Assembly: GCA_047495785.1 (NCBI GenBank) | Contig: JBLDXI010000064.1 | Location: 620,001 to 684,000, forward strand | Direction: 5' to 3' | DNA length: 64,000 nucleotides | Source of the DNA: Lepidodermella squamata | Taxonomy: Eukaryota; Gastrotricha | The notes under the pieces: model-generated | Told to the model about the DNA's origin: nothing | Database searches by the model: none | What the model saw: the letters and a program-made list of their open reading frames with translations, nothing else | Part shown: positions 1 through 11,415 of the stretch, one piece after another | Layout: each line of letters starts with the position of its first letter | Position numbering within the stretch: the stretch's first letter is position 1 | Made by a program: the position numbers and the translations under genes

Positions 1-564
1 AGAATTTAGCACTTGTTTCTGCAGACGAATCCCGCACGCCACCAGAAAACTAGCCGTGATTCGTTGGCTCCGTTCTCTCTGCTCGAGAATTCAGTCAGAT
101 GGTAATAATTAAATATATTAGCGATATACTGTCCGACTGTCGGAGTGCTGTGGAGACCCGCGCTCATTCGGAATTCGGTTGTCTCGGCCCATCAATTCGA
201 CGACTTTTCGAATTTTTTTCATCGATACTGCTACCTAGCGCAATGACACTATGCTGCTTGTCCGATCTTAGCGATGGCCCTAACTGTCGGTTTAAAACAG
301 CGACGCACATGCATTCAAAATTTATGACAAAACATTCGTCGTAAGATCGTTGTCTTCGTCTTCGAAGCCATCATTAACTATTCATAGCATCATATGACAT
401 CGCATCTCAGTGCTGCTATTATCGGATGAATAAATCTCTGGCTCACAATGAAGATCTTCGAAAGAGTCCTTCAGATTTCTGCCTTGATAGATTAATAATG
501 CATAGGAAATTTCGTTATAAATTGTCACTATGGCCTTAAAAATTGTCCAGTCTCGAGCTTGAAC
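1..564. other. Upstream flank of the first PAN/CTHRC1-like gene
   Basis: No gene can be supported here. Short open frames exist on both strands but carry no recognisable motif. The stretch just before position 565 should hold the promoter and 5' leader of the downstream gene; I see no convincing TATA element. Confidence 0.5.
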
Positions 565-3305
565 ATGATTTTCATCGCTTTGCTAGCTTTTTACAGTCTC
601 GCCTCGGCGGAAATGGTATTCCGAGGGCGATGCACGCGCCTCATGCAGACCTCGGAGTCGTTCATCACCCTCGACCTGGGCGATCTCGTGCTGAATCGCT
701 ACATCATTTTCCCAATCGTGACGGCCGAGTCTCCGGAGAACTGCGGCACTCGGTGCCTATCCTCCGGCAATCCGCCCTGCCGAAGTGCCTTCTACGAGCC
801 GTACAACAGAACCTGCGTCCTGCTGAGAGCCTCTCAAACGCAAGCGCTGGAATTCGACCGTCCCGAAGTGGCGAAACGGCCAAACCGCGGGGTTCTCATC
901 TCAGCGGCTAGCATAACCGACAGTGGCGTGACAGACCGTCTGAATGGCGTCGAAGGCTGCAAGGAATTTTGCCCATTGCCTGGTCAGACTACCGATGAAA
1001 GCGTGGCGCCGGTTTGCGTCAAGGATTGCGATGAATCAAAGTCGTATTGCGCGGGTAAAAAGACAGAGAAATGTCTCATTTTCAACTTTTTCTAATAATG
1101 TTTCGACAGGTGAGGAATCCGGCTGCGTCGAATACCCACGGCAGTCTGTATACTTGCAGTACAGCGGGATCAAGTCTGCCAGCTCAATCGCGGTAAGAGC
1201 CGTGCATCTTTAAACACTTCATACTCACTTTTTCCAATTTGAAAATAAAGTCTGGAACTTTTGTGAAACTGTACGATTTCACGCACATTCGAGTCACGCT
1301 GAATTTTCCTTGGTAAGAAACCATACAGATTTCCAACTCGAGTTCGACTCTTATGTTGTGTGTGTTTTTAGGTATTCGGGCAGCCAAGGCACTACAGGGC
1401 GAGAAGTTGCTTACATCGACGTAACCCTCGCTGGGTTGAAATGCCAAGGCGAAAGAGGGTTTGTTTTGCGATTTCCAATTCATCACTCTACGCAAAAGTT
1501 TGCTGATTCAAATTGCAGATTTGCGCATCACATCGGCAAAGACATGAAAAACATTGGAACGGATTTAACATCGAACCCGGGTCAAACTATCGCAGGTTTT
1601 CAGCCTGATTCAATTTACACGAATTTTCACAAATGATTGTTTCTTTGAAGGGGAAATGTTGTGTACGAATACTGAAATTGCGAGTGGTAGCCGAAGTTTT
1701 TCGGTAAACTTGCGCCGCGAGCAGACTCAACAGATGTCGGTACTGCTGGGGGCAACGTTCAGCAGCTACTCATCACCGGCGTTCATCTACTTCGAAGAGT
1801 TCATCCCATCGGCTTACTTCTTCAAAACAGGTTAGTGCTGCGTTGTTGATTTTCAGTGAAATACATTGGCTGACGTTGGCTGAAATTTCAGATGACACGG
1901 CGAAATGCCAGTCGGCCACTGTTTACAACACGAATTCAGCCCAATTCCAAGAATCCTTCCCTTACCAGAAAGGAGAGGTCCTTACTCCTTATGTAAGTCA
2001 AAGTCCTTATGAAATATTCAAAATTGGCATTCATCATTGTACTAAGAATGACCCATATTAGGGTGATTTTTCAGATTTTTTGTATCAATCCCGAAGTCGT
2101 AATTTTCGGCTGAGAAATTTCAAAACCCTTTAAAGTTCTGTGAATTTAATAAGCTTTGATTACAGCGCATATTGAAGTTCAAGAAGCGAAGTGACACGTC
2201 GCTGCTTCGAATTTACTGGCACGCCAAGGTGATGTTCGACGTTTACCGACGATGCCTGCGCATTTTTGCGACAATCAACGGCCGCCAGTGCAGAGACCCG
2301 GCGCCCATCCAGCAGACCTTCTACCACTGGCAGCAACATTCGAGCACTGGCTGCCGGCAAAACATAGCCGCAACGACCTTCAACCGTAAAAAAAAACATT
2401 TCAGTCACCCAAAAATCGTAATTTTCTTCATTTCAGTCGATGGCGTTTGCCGAAATTTACCAGCGGGTAAATACGACATCAACATTTTTGTGGACCAGTT
2501 GTGTATCGAATTTGGTCCAGATCTTGAGAGGTAACTATTAAGGCTCGAGACGGCCTCTAAGATAACGATTTTCTCTTAGTTACATCGAGGTTAACATTGG
2601 AAATAACCAGCCGTCGCAACTTTTGGTCGAAGAGATCCGGGAAAGCTTGCCAACTAACGGTTTGCTTCTCTCTGACGGGAGACTTGTGGATTTGCCATAC
2701 TTCAACCGCAAGTACTGGACGTTCATTGGCAGCTGTCGCCACAGCGGTGACTGCTCAGGCGGAGCGTGCCTCACTACGCCATGCGTCAATCGAGCTTTCC
2801 AGGCGTTTTCGTGGGTGAAGCTGCACGACACGTCTGCGATTCATGTCAAGTGGTACGGCGGCCAGTACATGGGCTCAGGTGTGCTGTTCACGGATGACCT
2901 TACAGATATCTTACGCTGGTACGTTATGTTCAACGGCGCCGAGTGCAGATCGCCAACCAAGATCGAGAGTCAGATGATTATGAACGCCAACTACCACGGC
3001 TTCAGAACAAGCCGGCCGACTTACGGTAAATGCTAACTGAATTCACTTGCTTATTGAAAATGAAGCTGTTGTTTAATTCTAGTCGAAGGCATTTGCGATA
3101 TGCCAATCCAAGCCGGTCTTGTCAATTTGACGATACATTACGGCGTGAAATCGAACGCCTATCCATATTTGCGTTACGAAAGCGGTGAGTTGTCTATCCC
3201 AAATTTTGAAATGTTCCTTCAATTTCGACTTTCCTCGAAACAGGAATAGGAACCGGTGGAACGTCTTACTTCATGGTCGAGGAAATATTTCCAAAACGTC
3301 TGTAA
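565..3305 (+). CDS. Secreted PAN-like protein with three CTHRC1-like domains, copy 1
   Basis: My 12-exon model is 565-1054, 1110-1192, 1251-1312, 1372-1458, 1519-1595, 1651-1830, 1892-1992, 2166-2385, 2437-2530, 2580-3025, 3083-3184 and 3244-3305, which gives an open frame of 667 residues. The ATG at 565 starts a signal peptide of about 15 residues. A Cys-rich PAN/apple-like region follows (motif CLSSGNPPCRSAFYEPYNRT). Then come three copies of one module: a K-L-x-D-x-T-like start, a W or F strand, an N-G-x-x-C-x-x-P-like element, G-[IV]-C-x-x-x-P-x-G, and a closing E-E-[IF]-x-P. This layout resembles the C-terminal domain of CTHRC1, a secreted Wnt/matrix-associated protein; that family call is from memory. 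AATAAA overlaps the stop codon. A tandem paralog follows 390 bases downstream. Exact function is unknown. Confidence 0.85.
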
Positions 3306-3695
3306 ATAAACGGTGATGAAATGCGACAAACTAAACTCTATCTTTTGCTTGTATTCCTTGCCAAGAATAATTTATGAGATCGATGAGTGAATCTCAAAGA
3401 AAAAAGCTTACCTTTATGCAAAATTCATGACGATAAGAAAAGGAGCGGCGGGCTACCTGTGGATACCATTAATAAAAATGACACCGTCCAAGTGCAGAAA
3501 ATTGCGAGGTATGATTTCAACATTCAGCCAATCAATACCCGCTATTGTTCTAAGCGCTAAATCGAACTTCTCTCCCTAAAGAAAAAATGATATATTTTCT
3601 CAAAGAGATTTGGGCATGAATATTTTATTAAGAAGCATCGCTTGCAAGAAGGAAAATCTGGTAGAACCGAGTTTTTGCTTCAAGTAGCTGAAAAA
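3306..3695. other. Spacer between the tandem PAN/CTHRC1-like paralogs
   Basis: This 390-base spacer has an AATAAA at 3305-3310 that overlaps the stop of the first gene, and it must hold the promoter of the second gene. I see no other feature. Confidence 0.5.
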
Positions 3696-6600
3696 ATGAA
3701 TACGAAGCTAGCAGCGTTGTTACTGGCATGTGTGCTAAGCTATGCCTCGGCCGAAATGGTGTTCCGAGGCCAATGCACGCGCCTCATGCAGACCGTCGAG
3801 TCGTTCATGACCCTCGACCTCAGCGACGTGGTCTTCGGCCGTTACGCTATCTACCCGTACCAGACCGTGCCCGACCAGACCAGCTGTGCCACGCGGTGCT
3901 TGTCCTCACCCAACCCACCGTGCCGCACTGCTTTCTACGAACCCTACAACCGCACCTGCATCCTACTGCGAGCGACAAAGGTCCAGGCCCGGGATTTAGA
4001 CCGGCCTGAGGGCGCTACGAGCCCACTCCGGGGTATCCTGATCTCGGCGGTTAGTCTGACGGAGGGCGGGGTGACGGATCGTGGCAACGGGGTACAGGAC
4101 TGTTCCGACATCTGCCCAGCCGTGTCTGATGGCTCAGTGACGCCCGTCTGCATCAAAGATTGCGACAACTCGAAGTCGTACTGCGCCGGCGAAGAGTACG
4201 GCTGCATGGAATACCCGCGACAGGTGCTTTTCATGCAGTACACCAGTCAAGTGTGGGGCGGCAGCTTCGTCATCAAGGTAAGTAACCTCGTTCGAAACAT
4301 CTTGGGATTCAATTGTCCCCCGTGGGCTGAAAAATGAAGTGTTGATAAGCTTAAGCACTTTGGGAAATCAGAAACCAACATTGAGAAACACTTGAATCTT
4401 GCCAAAAAATTATATTTTGCTGTTGAGGATCCTGGTTACAGAATTAAACGTGATTTTGTTCGCTTAGTCTGGTAGTTTCAACAAGCTGTACGATTTCACG
4501 CATATGAGAATAACTCTCGGCTTCACTTGGTAACTCATTTAAACCCCACGTTATCCTCGTCGTCTGATCAATGTGAAAACATTAGGTTCTACTCGGGCCA
4601 GCCTACAACCGGGCGAGAAGTTGCGTACATCGACGTGACACTGGCTGGTTCGAAGTGCCTGGGCGATGCCGGCTACTCGCACCAAATCGGCAAAGACATC
4701 AAGACGACGGGCACGAGCCTTGTGTCGAGGATCGGCTTCAACATTGGCGGCGAAATGGCGTGCACGGGCGTCGACATTCCGGACGGCTCGCGGTCGTACG
4801 AAATTGCCGTGCGCCGCGAGCAGTCAGGTTCTGGGACTGTCAATATTGGCGCCGAATTCAGCACCTACAACAATCCAGCTTTCATCTACTTCGAAGAGTT
4901 CGTCCCAGCCTCTTATCTCTTTAAAACAGGTTAAATAGCCGAGATTATTCTATGATCTTTTAATTCTTGGTTTTTGAAGATGACACTGCCAAGTGCCAAT
5001 CCGCGACAGTTTACAACACGGTGGCGGAGCAATTCCAAGCCAGTGTTCCCTACACCAAAGGCGAATTGCCGACGCCTTATGTGAGTTGCCTTGCCCTTAT
5101 TCGGTGAATTGTGTACAAATAACTGATGAGAATATAAGCTATTTATGGAATATTTCATTGAAAAATTGATTTTTACGAAATTCCATTCGAATTAAATGTC
5201 AATGAGAAGATAGCAGAAAGTTTTTGGCTAGGTTCCAGGTCATCACTAGCCAATTTTACTAATTGGAAATTATTGTTTGATAAAGAATACTCTTGTTAAT
5301 GATTCCTTACCTAATTCGAGCCAGAATTCGTCGAATTTAATCGAAATATTTGCTGGAAAAAGGTTCATTTATTGAATTCGGGCCCAATGAAGGGCCCTAC
5401 CACTTTTAAAGCGTCCAAATGGGCCTAAACTCCGATAACAAAGACCTAAGCCAAATCACCACTTAATTTCATTAGCAAAAAACAGCATTTTTCGAATTTT
5501 GACTTTTCAGCAAATTCTCAAGTACAAGAAACGAAGTGACACATCGCTGCTTCGAATTTACTGGCACGCGAAGCTGATGTTCGACGTTTACCGGCGATGC
5601 CTGCGCGTCTTCGCGACTATCAACGGCCGCCAGTGCACGAATCCGGCGCCGATCCAACAGACGCAGTACAAGTGGCAGGAGCACACGGGAACCGGCTGCC
5701 GACAGGACGCAGCTGCAACAACTTTCAACCGTGAGTTTGAGCATCTTAAAATTACGACAACAATATCTAACATTCAAGAGAAAAAATCCGCGATTTTCAT
5801 CAAATCGTTATCATCCAAAACTTCTTTTCTTGCAGTTGATGGCGTGTGTCGCAATTTGCCAGCGGGCAAGTACGACATCAACATAGTCGTTGACCAGAAC
5901 TGCCCGCAATTCGGCCCCGATCTCGAGTCCTACGTCGAAGTGAACATCGGCAACAACCAACCGGCGCAGATGATTGTCGAAGAAATTCACGAGCTGCTGC
6001 CCACAAACGGCTTGCTACTCTCAGACGGCACCCTCGTTGATTTGCCGTACTTCAACCGCCAGTACTGGACGTTCACGGACAGCTGCTTGCACCCTGGCTC
6101 TTGCACGAGCGGCACTTGCATGACATCGCCTTGCATCAACGCGCCGTTCAAGGTACGTCCCATGCTTATATGGCTTCTTGAACAGGATTCCAACTGACTT
6201 TTGCAATTCAGACATTTACAGGGTGGTCGAAGCTGCACGATACGTCGGCCATCCACGTCAAGTGGTACGGCGGCCAGTACATGGGCTCGGACACGTTGTA
6301 TCCGTCGTGGACGAACATCTTCCGATGGTCAGTGATGTCTGCAGTGATGCTTTAGTGGGCTTAAAAAATGGATTCATTTGAGACGTCCCATTCATTGAAT
6401 GGATGGGCCGAAGCCATGGGACCCGAATAAGCGCTTGTTGGGGTGTCTTCATAGTGGATTAGCCTACAGGCATAATTTCTCTAGGAACCAGTAACCAGTG
6501 GCTTGGATTTTATTCGATTTAGACCCTATTTTCACTCATTCAGATTCGGAAAGATTGATTCCTGGGGAAGTGTTTTGATTGGATTGATTTTGATTTACCC

Positions 6601-7311
6601 TTGAGGATGCAATCGAAAAACCAAGACATTTCCTATTTTTTATTGAAATTTGCTTTAGAAGGGAAAAGGTAAAAGGGAAAGTGGTTTCACATTCGCTTAA
6701 TTCCATCCATTTCTGGACATTTCGAAGCACCAAGCTTCGTGAAAATCGAGATATTTCGCGATTTATTGTGATTTGATTAGTTCGATTCAGTCCTGGGAAA
6801 TTGGGACAATTATTGATTTTGATTGAAAGAAGGAGGTGATTAAATTCAAAGCTCTGCTTAGAACAGCGACTTTCCAGAGATTATTTTATTTACTGCCTAA
6901 ACAAATCGCCATTTTTCCGATTGCAGGAACGTAAAATTGAACGGCGTCGATTGCAGTTCTCCGACGACAATTGAATCGCAGATGATTGACAACGATTCGT
7001 ACCACGGCTTCAAATTCAGTCGGCCAGTTTATGGTTCGTAAAAAATTCCAACATTCCCTATAAATCTAAGTAAATTGTTTGTGATGTTGTAACAGTTGAG
7101 GGCATTTGCAACATGCCGATCGCATCTGGCCCGGTGACGTTCACTGTCCACTACAGCGTCAAGTCTGGCACTTATCCGTATTTGCAAAACGAAAGCGGTA
7201 AATTTTAATTCAATTTCCTAATGATTTTGTCTACTTTTCTTCGCATTAGGCATCGGAACGGGCGGTACTTCGTACTTCATGGCTGAAGAAATTTTCCCTA
7301 AAAATCTGTAA
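3696..7311 (+). CDS. Secreted PAN-like protein with three CTHRC1-like domains, copy 2
   Basis: My 10-exon model is 3696-4277, 4468-4529, 4586-4929, 4980-5080, 5511-5730, 5836-6152, 6212-6327, 6927-7033, 7096-7197 and 7250-7311, an open frame of 670 residues. An in-frame codon lies upstream at 3642, but the ATG at 3696 begins a clean 19-residue signal peptide and matches copy 1. Domains are PAN-like at about 20-120, then CTHRC1-like modules at about 195-329, 330-492 and 543-670. The third module is the clearest, with W-N-V-K-L-N-G-V-D-C, G-I-C-N-M-P and A-E-E-I-F-P. Seven introns match copy 1. Four copy-1 introns are absent here, and two introns (6153-6211 and 6328-6926) are found only here. 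AATAAA is at 7378-7383. Extracellular matrix or signalling roles are possible but not shown. Confidence 0.87.
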
Positions 7312-7406
7312 AAAACACTCCTTATACTGGACCATGTGACTTTACTCACGTAAACTCTTCACTAAAAACGACGTTTTAATAAAATGCAAAAACATATGGC
7401 TAAATT

Positions 7407-7977
7407 TTAGCCGAATCGTCGACCCGGATGTAGTTTAGCCATCTCGCCGCAAATGTACCTCGCCTCGGTTTCGTTCATTGAAAACGACATGTTGATCTAT
7501 GATGAAAGGACAATTAGCTCAATTATTAGACTTGCTTTTTCGACTACTTACCGGAATGTCATTGCCTGGACACCCAGCCGCATGCGAGTAACACTTTTTA
7601 TCGTCGCACACAACAAATGCCTGGAAAAATTCAGAGAGAAAATAATTTGATTTAATTAGATGTTCCTTAATTACGTACGTGTTCTGCTTCACATTTCGAT
7701 TTTTCCGCCCAGCTAACACGCCAGTTTTCAGGTACAGGTAGCTAGAAGTTTGTCAAAACAATGTAATGTGACAATTTTTTTCGCCGAAATGTTTGGATCG
7801 TACCTCAAATTCAGATTTCGAGCTGTCGCAGCGGCCTGATTTGCAGAAAAAATTGGCATCGCTCGCAGTTGCTTTGCAGCGATAGAAACCGGCTGCACCA
7901 TTGCTCTGCGCAAGTGCCAGGCCAATGGCGAAATGGAACAGAAACAGACAGATTGTTTCCGTGGCTGATGGTTTCAT
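7407..7977 (-). CDS. Small secreted cysteine-rich protein
   Basis: Four phase-0 exons on the minus strand, 7977-7804, 7741-7679, 7620-7552 and 7496-7407, give a continuous 131-residue frame with GT-AG introns of about 55-62 bases. The start encodes a strong signal peptide ending near LALAQ (about 23 residues). The mature part has eight cysteines, including FYRC, FFCKSGRC, VVCDDKKC and AAGCPGN, so it is probably disulphide-bonded and secreted. I do not recognise the family. It is convergent with the CTHRC1-like gene, whose stop is only 95 bases away. The splice sites are inferred from frame and consensus alone. Confidence 0.72.
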
Positions 7978-8294
7978 GTGGGCTGTTTTTTCAAAAACGC
8001 AGGCCTTATTGATTTTGTGGCAACAATTCACATCGAGTTTTGTGCGATTGTTTGCCGACGACACATGAAGCCAACAATGGCGTGTTTTAATAATAAAAGG
8101 CGAGTCGCTTTTGTAGCTTATTATTTTGTTTACACACTTCACCTGCATTTATTTACGTGAAGTGTGAGCGCTCTTGTGTCAATGATCGGCCTGATCAACT
8201 GCGCGCTTTATGAGATTTCCTTTATACAAAAAATAGCAAACAGCGAACAAGTTAGGCTGGCTGTATTTAATCGATCTGATCCCCTGATCTGATC
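7978..8294. other. Upstream flank of the small secreted gene, LINE junction
   Basis: This is the 5' flank of the minus-strand gene. At 8270-8298 a short tandem run of a CTGATCTGATCCC-like unit lies directly against the 5' break of the following LINE. I see no gene. Confidence 0.4.
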
Positions 8295-9860
8295 CCCGGC
8301 TTAACTTTTGGCCAATACGTCATCCTCGCTATTCTATACGCAGATGACTTGGTCCTGATGGCCGAAAACCCCGAAAACTTACAAAAGTCACTCGATGAAC
8401 TAGCTTCCTACTGTGACGACAACTCCCTTAAAATTAACGTTGAGAAAACTAAAATAATGATTTTTGAGAAACGTTTTTCCGAAAATATCAACCTAAAATT
8501 TACTCTCAACGGTGAATCTATTGAACGAGTAAAAGAATTTAAATACCTAGGCGTTTATTTCACGCATAATTTGAATTTCGACAAAATGGTGGAGGTTATC
8601 AATGCGAATACAAAACGTATAACCGCACTGATCCCGAACATGATAGAGAATTTTACTACTTATCTTCCACCGAAAACATTTAATATTTTACACAACTCAT
8701 ACGTCATCGGCAACTACACTTATGCCAGTGGCCTCTGGGGCCAGACAAAAAAGAATAAAGTTTTCTCATTTAACACCCATTTCGTGAAACAAATTTGTCG
8801 AATTCCAACCTCTGCTAGGAATGAACTAGTAAATCGCGAATTCTACCTCGACCCACCTGCACTTGTCCTCACAAAATCAGCCGTCAGGTACTTCCTACGA
8901 CTCAAGTTTGAGAACGAGCATGTGCTTATCAAAACTGCCTTTGACGTTATTGACGCAAATAAAAATCTATATCGCCATATTTTCAAACATTTACAAAGTG
9001 ATGTCGAAAAACTTGGGGGCACCAACATCTTCACCGCCACTTCTCAATTTGAGGGTTTGGCTCATCTTGGAAAGTGGTACGAAGTGTGGATAACAAACAA
9101 CAAAAAATCTATAGCTAATGATTTAAAAACTATATACCAAAATCCTGTTTTTACAGACGAAAATTTCGACAAATTGCTGCTATATTCTAATGCTCAAAAT
9201 GCTTTTTGGTCGGTGAAAAATATTAGGATACTCAGTATGATTAGGACAAACTCTCTCCATAAACCCTTTTGCTATATCAATAACTTAGGATTAAAATGCA
9301 TTTTCTGTCTTAAACATGGTGATTCGCTTGCTACGCCTATTAGAAATTTCCAAGATACTATAGATCTAATATGCCACCTCTATATTGAATGTAAATTTAT
9401 CCCGAACCACACTCCTCTAACACAACTAGCCTCGATCGATAGTATCAATCATAATGTTAATAATTTTGTCAATTCAATTATCGAATCCATAGTAACTTGC
9501 AAATCCGTCAACAATATCGCACTGCCACACATCTTAACTATAGCTTCTAACTACCGACTCGCTCTTAAATTACACGTTTACCCTAACAGTAATAACAATT
9601 AATGCGTAATTCTCCTGTCCTCTCTTTTCTGTCTTCGCCAATTTATTTAAATAATTCCCACGTCATGATCAGAACTATATGTATTATAACTTTATATTAT
9701 GTATTATAACTTATATTGTAACTATATGTTATGCACGTGTATGTATACATATATATCTGTCTGTGTTTATTATGTTCGAAAATATTCCAGGACGCGCCCA
9801 AAGCCGATGGCCGGTGCTAGTTTGCTTTTTTGATCAAATAAAACATTGCTTGCTTGTTTC
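8295..9860 (+). mobile_element. 5'-truncated non-LTR retrotransposon (LINE 1)
   Basis: An uninterrupted frame runs from about 8295 to the stop at 9602. It begins inside the reverse transcriptase, just before the catalytic box (LYADDLVLMAENPENLQ), and continues through the thumb and a C-terminal Cys/His element (C-I-F-C ... H-L-Y-I-E-C). The same frame recurs in the LINE at 39.9-42.8 kb, so both belong to one family. The endonuclease and most of the RT are missing, as expected for incomplete reverse transcription. The 3' UTR ends with a GCGCCCAAAGCC...GGCCGGTGCT element and an AATAAAAC run near 9840; the same tail occurs at 48,640-48,700. The open frame suggests a fairly young insertion. Confidence 0.88.
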
Positions 9861-10761
9861 GAACATGATTCTATTTACAAGGCACATGTGGAGTTAACTC
9901 CATGCACCCTCTCTGATTAAGAAGAGAACAAGGGCCAAAGTTCAACCTTTCGAATTCACCGAAAGAGCTGTCGGAAAATGACAAAATAATGAAAATTGGC
10001 AAGTTAGAAACGCGTCTATCGAGCTTAATTTTTCTAGAGATGTATCAATTTGAAATTCGAAGCGCACTTTGTATAGCGCTGTTTCTTTTCCGGTTCTTTC
10101 CAACATGCAAATAATACACTGGCGTAGAAAACGAAAGAAATTTGTAAAATGACCTCTTCTTCGCAGACTGACTTGTTTTCCATTTTTCACGTAGTATTCG
10201 TAAGATATTATTTCGTTAGATTTGTTTCAGTATTTCTGGTTTCTAAAGTAATCCGGAATTGAATTCAGGAGTTAATAATTAATTTGAATTCATATCCTAC
10301 TTAGAGTTTTTGAGCATAGAATAGAGTGATTTTTTAATTAATTTTTTTAAATTAATTAATAGAGTTAACAGAGTAGCTGAGAGCAGCTCTGATGCGATAT
10401 CAACACCGTGTTTTTTGTGTTTTTACTACCTTCTACACTAAAAATATCGCAATAACTGTGCGTGACATTTTAGAAATTATCAGATTAACAAGTCGTATTG
10501 CCGAATTTCTCAGGTTTATTTAAATTTTCGCGATAATGACGTTTCGGCTTTAATCACCAAATACACTAGTAGGGCTTCCATCGTCATAATTTTGGTCTTG
10601 CCGCACATTCGAGGACAGTGGCTTTGAGCCTAGCTGTAATTAGTAATTAATCCCAAGACATTGCCGATTAGCTCGGGATATAGCCTGCCCTTAAATTGTC
10701 GGTTGTCATGCTGGCATAAAACCGGCGTTTAATCAGTACTGCTGAAGAGTCTGCATCCGAG
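9861..10761. other. Intergenic DNA left of the hAT element
   Basis: AT-rich sequence with a TTAATTAA-rich patch near 10,330-10,365. No coding signal or recognised repeat is seen. It ends with the 8-bp sequence CATCCGAG (10,754-10,761), the left copy of the hAT target duplication. Confidence 0.5.
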
Positions 10762-10876
10762 CAGTGTCGAAGATGCCGGGGGGGATGCCAGGGATCATCC
10801 CTACCTCGCGGCCCGGTCGTCCCTGGCAGGGGTGGATGGCATCCCGGTCTCAGCTGGAATTCATTACGCTCGCTCG

Positions 10877-11040
10877 CTGATTGGCCAGTTTGCGTGCGCT
10901 ATAATGCGCGCGCGCGCTGATTGGACGATTTGTGCGTGCTATAATGCGCGCGCGCGCTGATTGGACGATTTGTGCGCGCTATAATGCGCGCGCGCGCTGA
11001 TTGGACGGCTTTTGTGCGCTATAATGTGCGCGCCCTGTGA
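10877..11040. repeat. 40-bp subterminal tandem repeat of hAT-1
   Basis: About four units start at 10,877, 10,917, 10,957 and 10,997, with a decayed fifth at 11,037. Each has CTGATTGG (a reverse CCAAT motif), a GCGCGCTATAATG segment and an alternating GC run. The repeats lie near the left end of the transposon, where hAT transposases often bind short subterminal repeats. They could serve as transposase-binding sites or promoter sequence; that role is inference. Confidence 0.85.
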
Positions 11041-11415
11041 TTGGTGTAGTTGCTGTAGCGGAATGTATGGTGGTCGTCACCTGTGCCTAACCTGTCCCTG
11101 GCTGTCCCTATTACACACTGCTCGTCAAGCCCCGTCAGGTTTAGTCTTCCTGCTCTGAATGACTTTTAAGTGCTCTTTTTGCAGGAAATGAAAATAATTT
11201 AATGGAAAATAGAGTGAAGTTTCAAATACTTTTCCAAGAGAGTAAAAAAAATAAATGAAATGAATGAAATAAAGCAAATCGCGTGTTATTTTTTGTTGAT
11301 ATGAAATTGATTTTTAGTATTAAATCAACAGTTTTCGCGACCTGGTCATCCCTGGTTGGCTAGGGTAGCATCCCCATTTCATAAGAATTTGATTTGTTAT
11401 TGTTAGGTTGATTAT

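Noticed and set aside
10877-11040. Regular 40-bp repeats as a CRISPR array
   Set aside because: Units are contiguous without unique spacers and lie inside a eukaryotic transposon.
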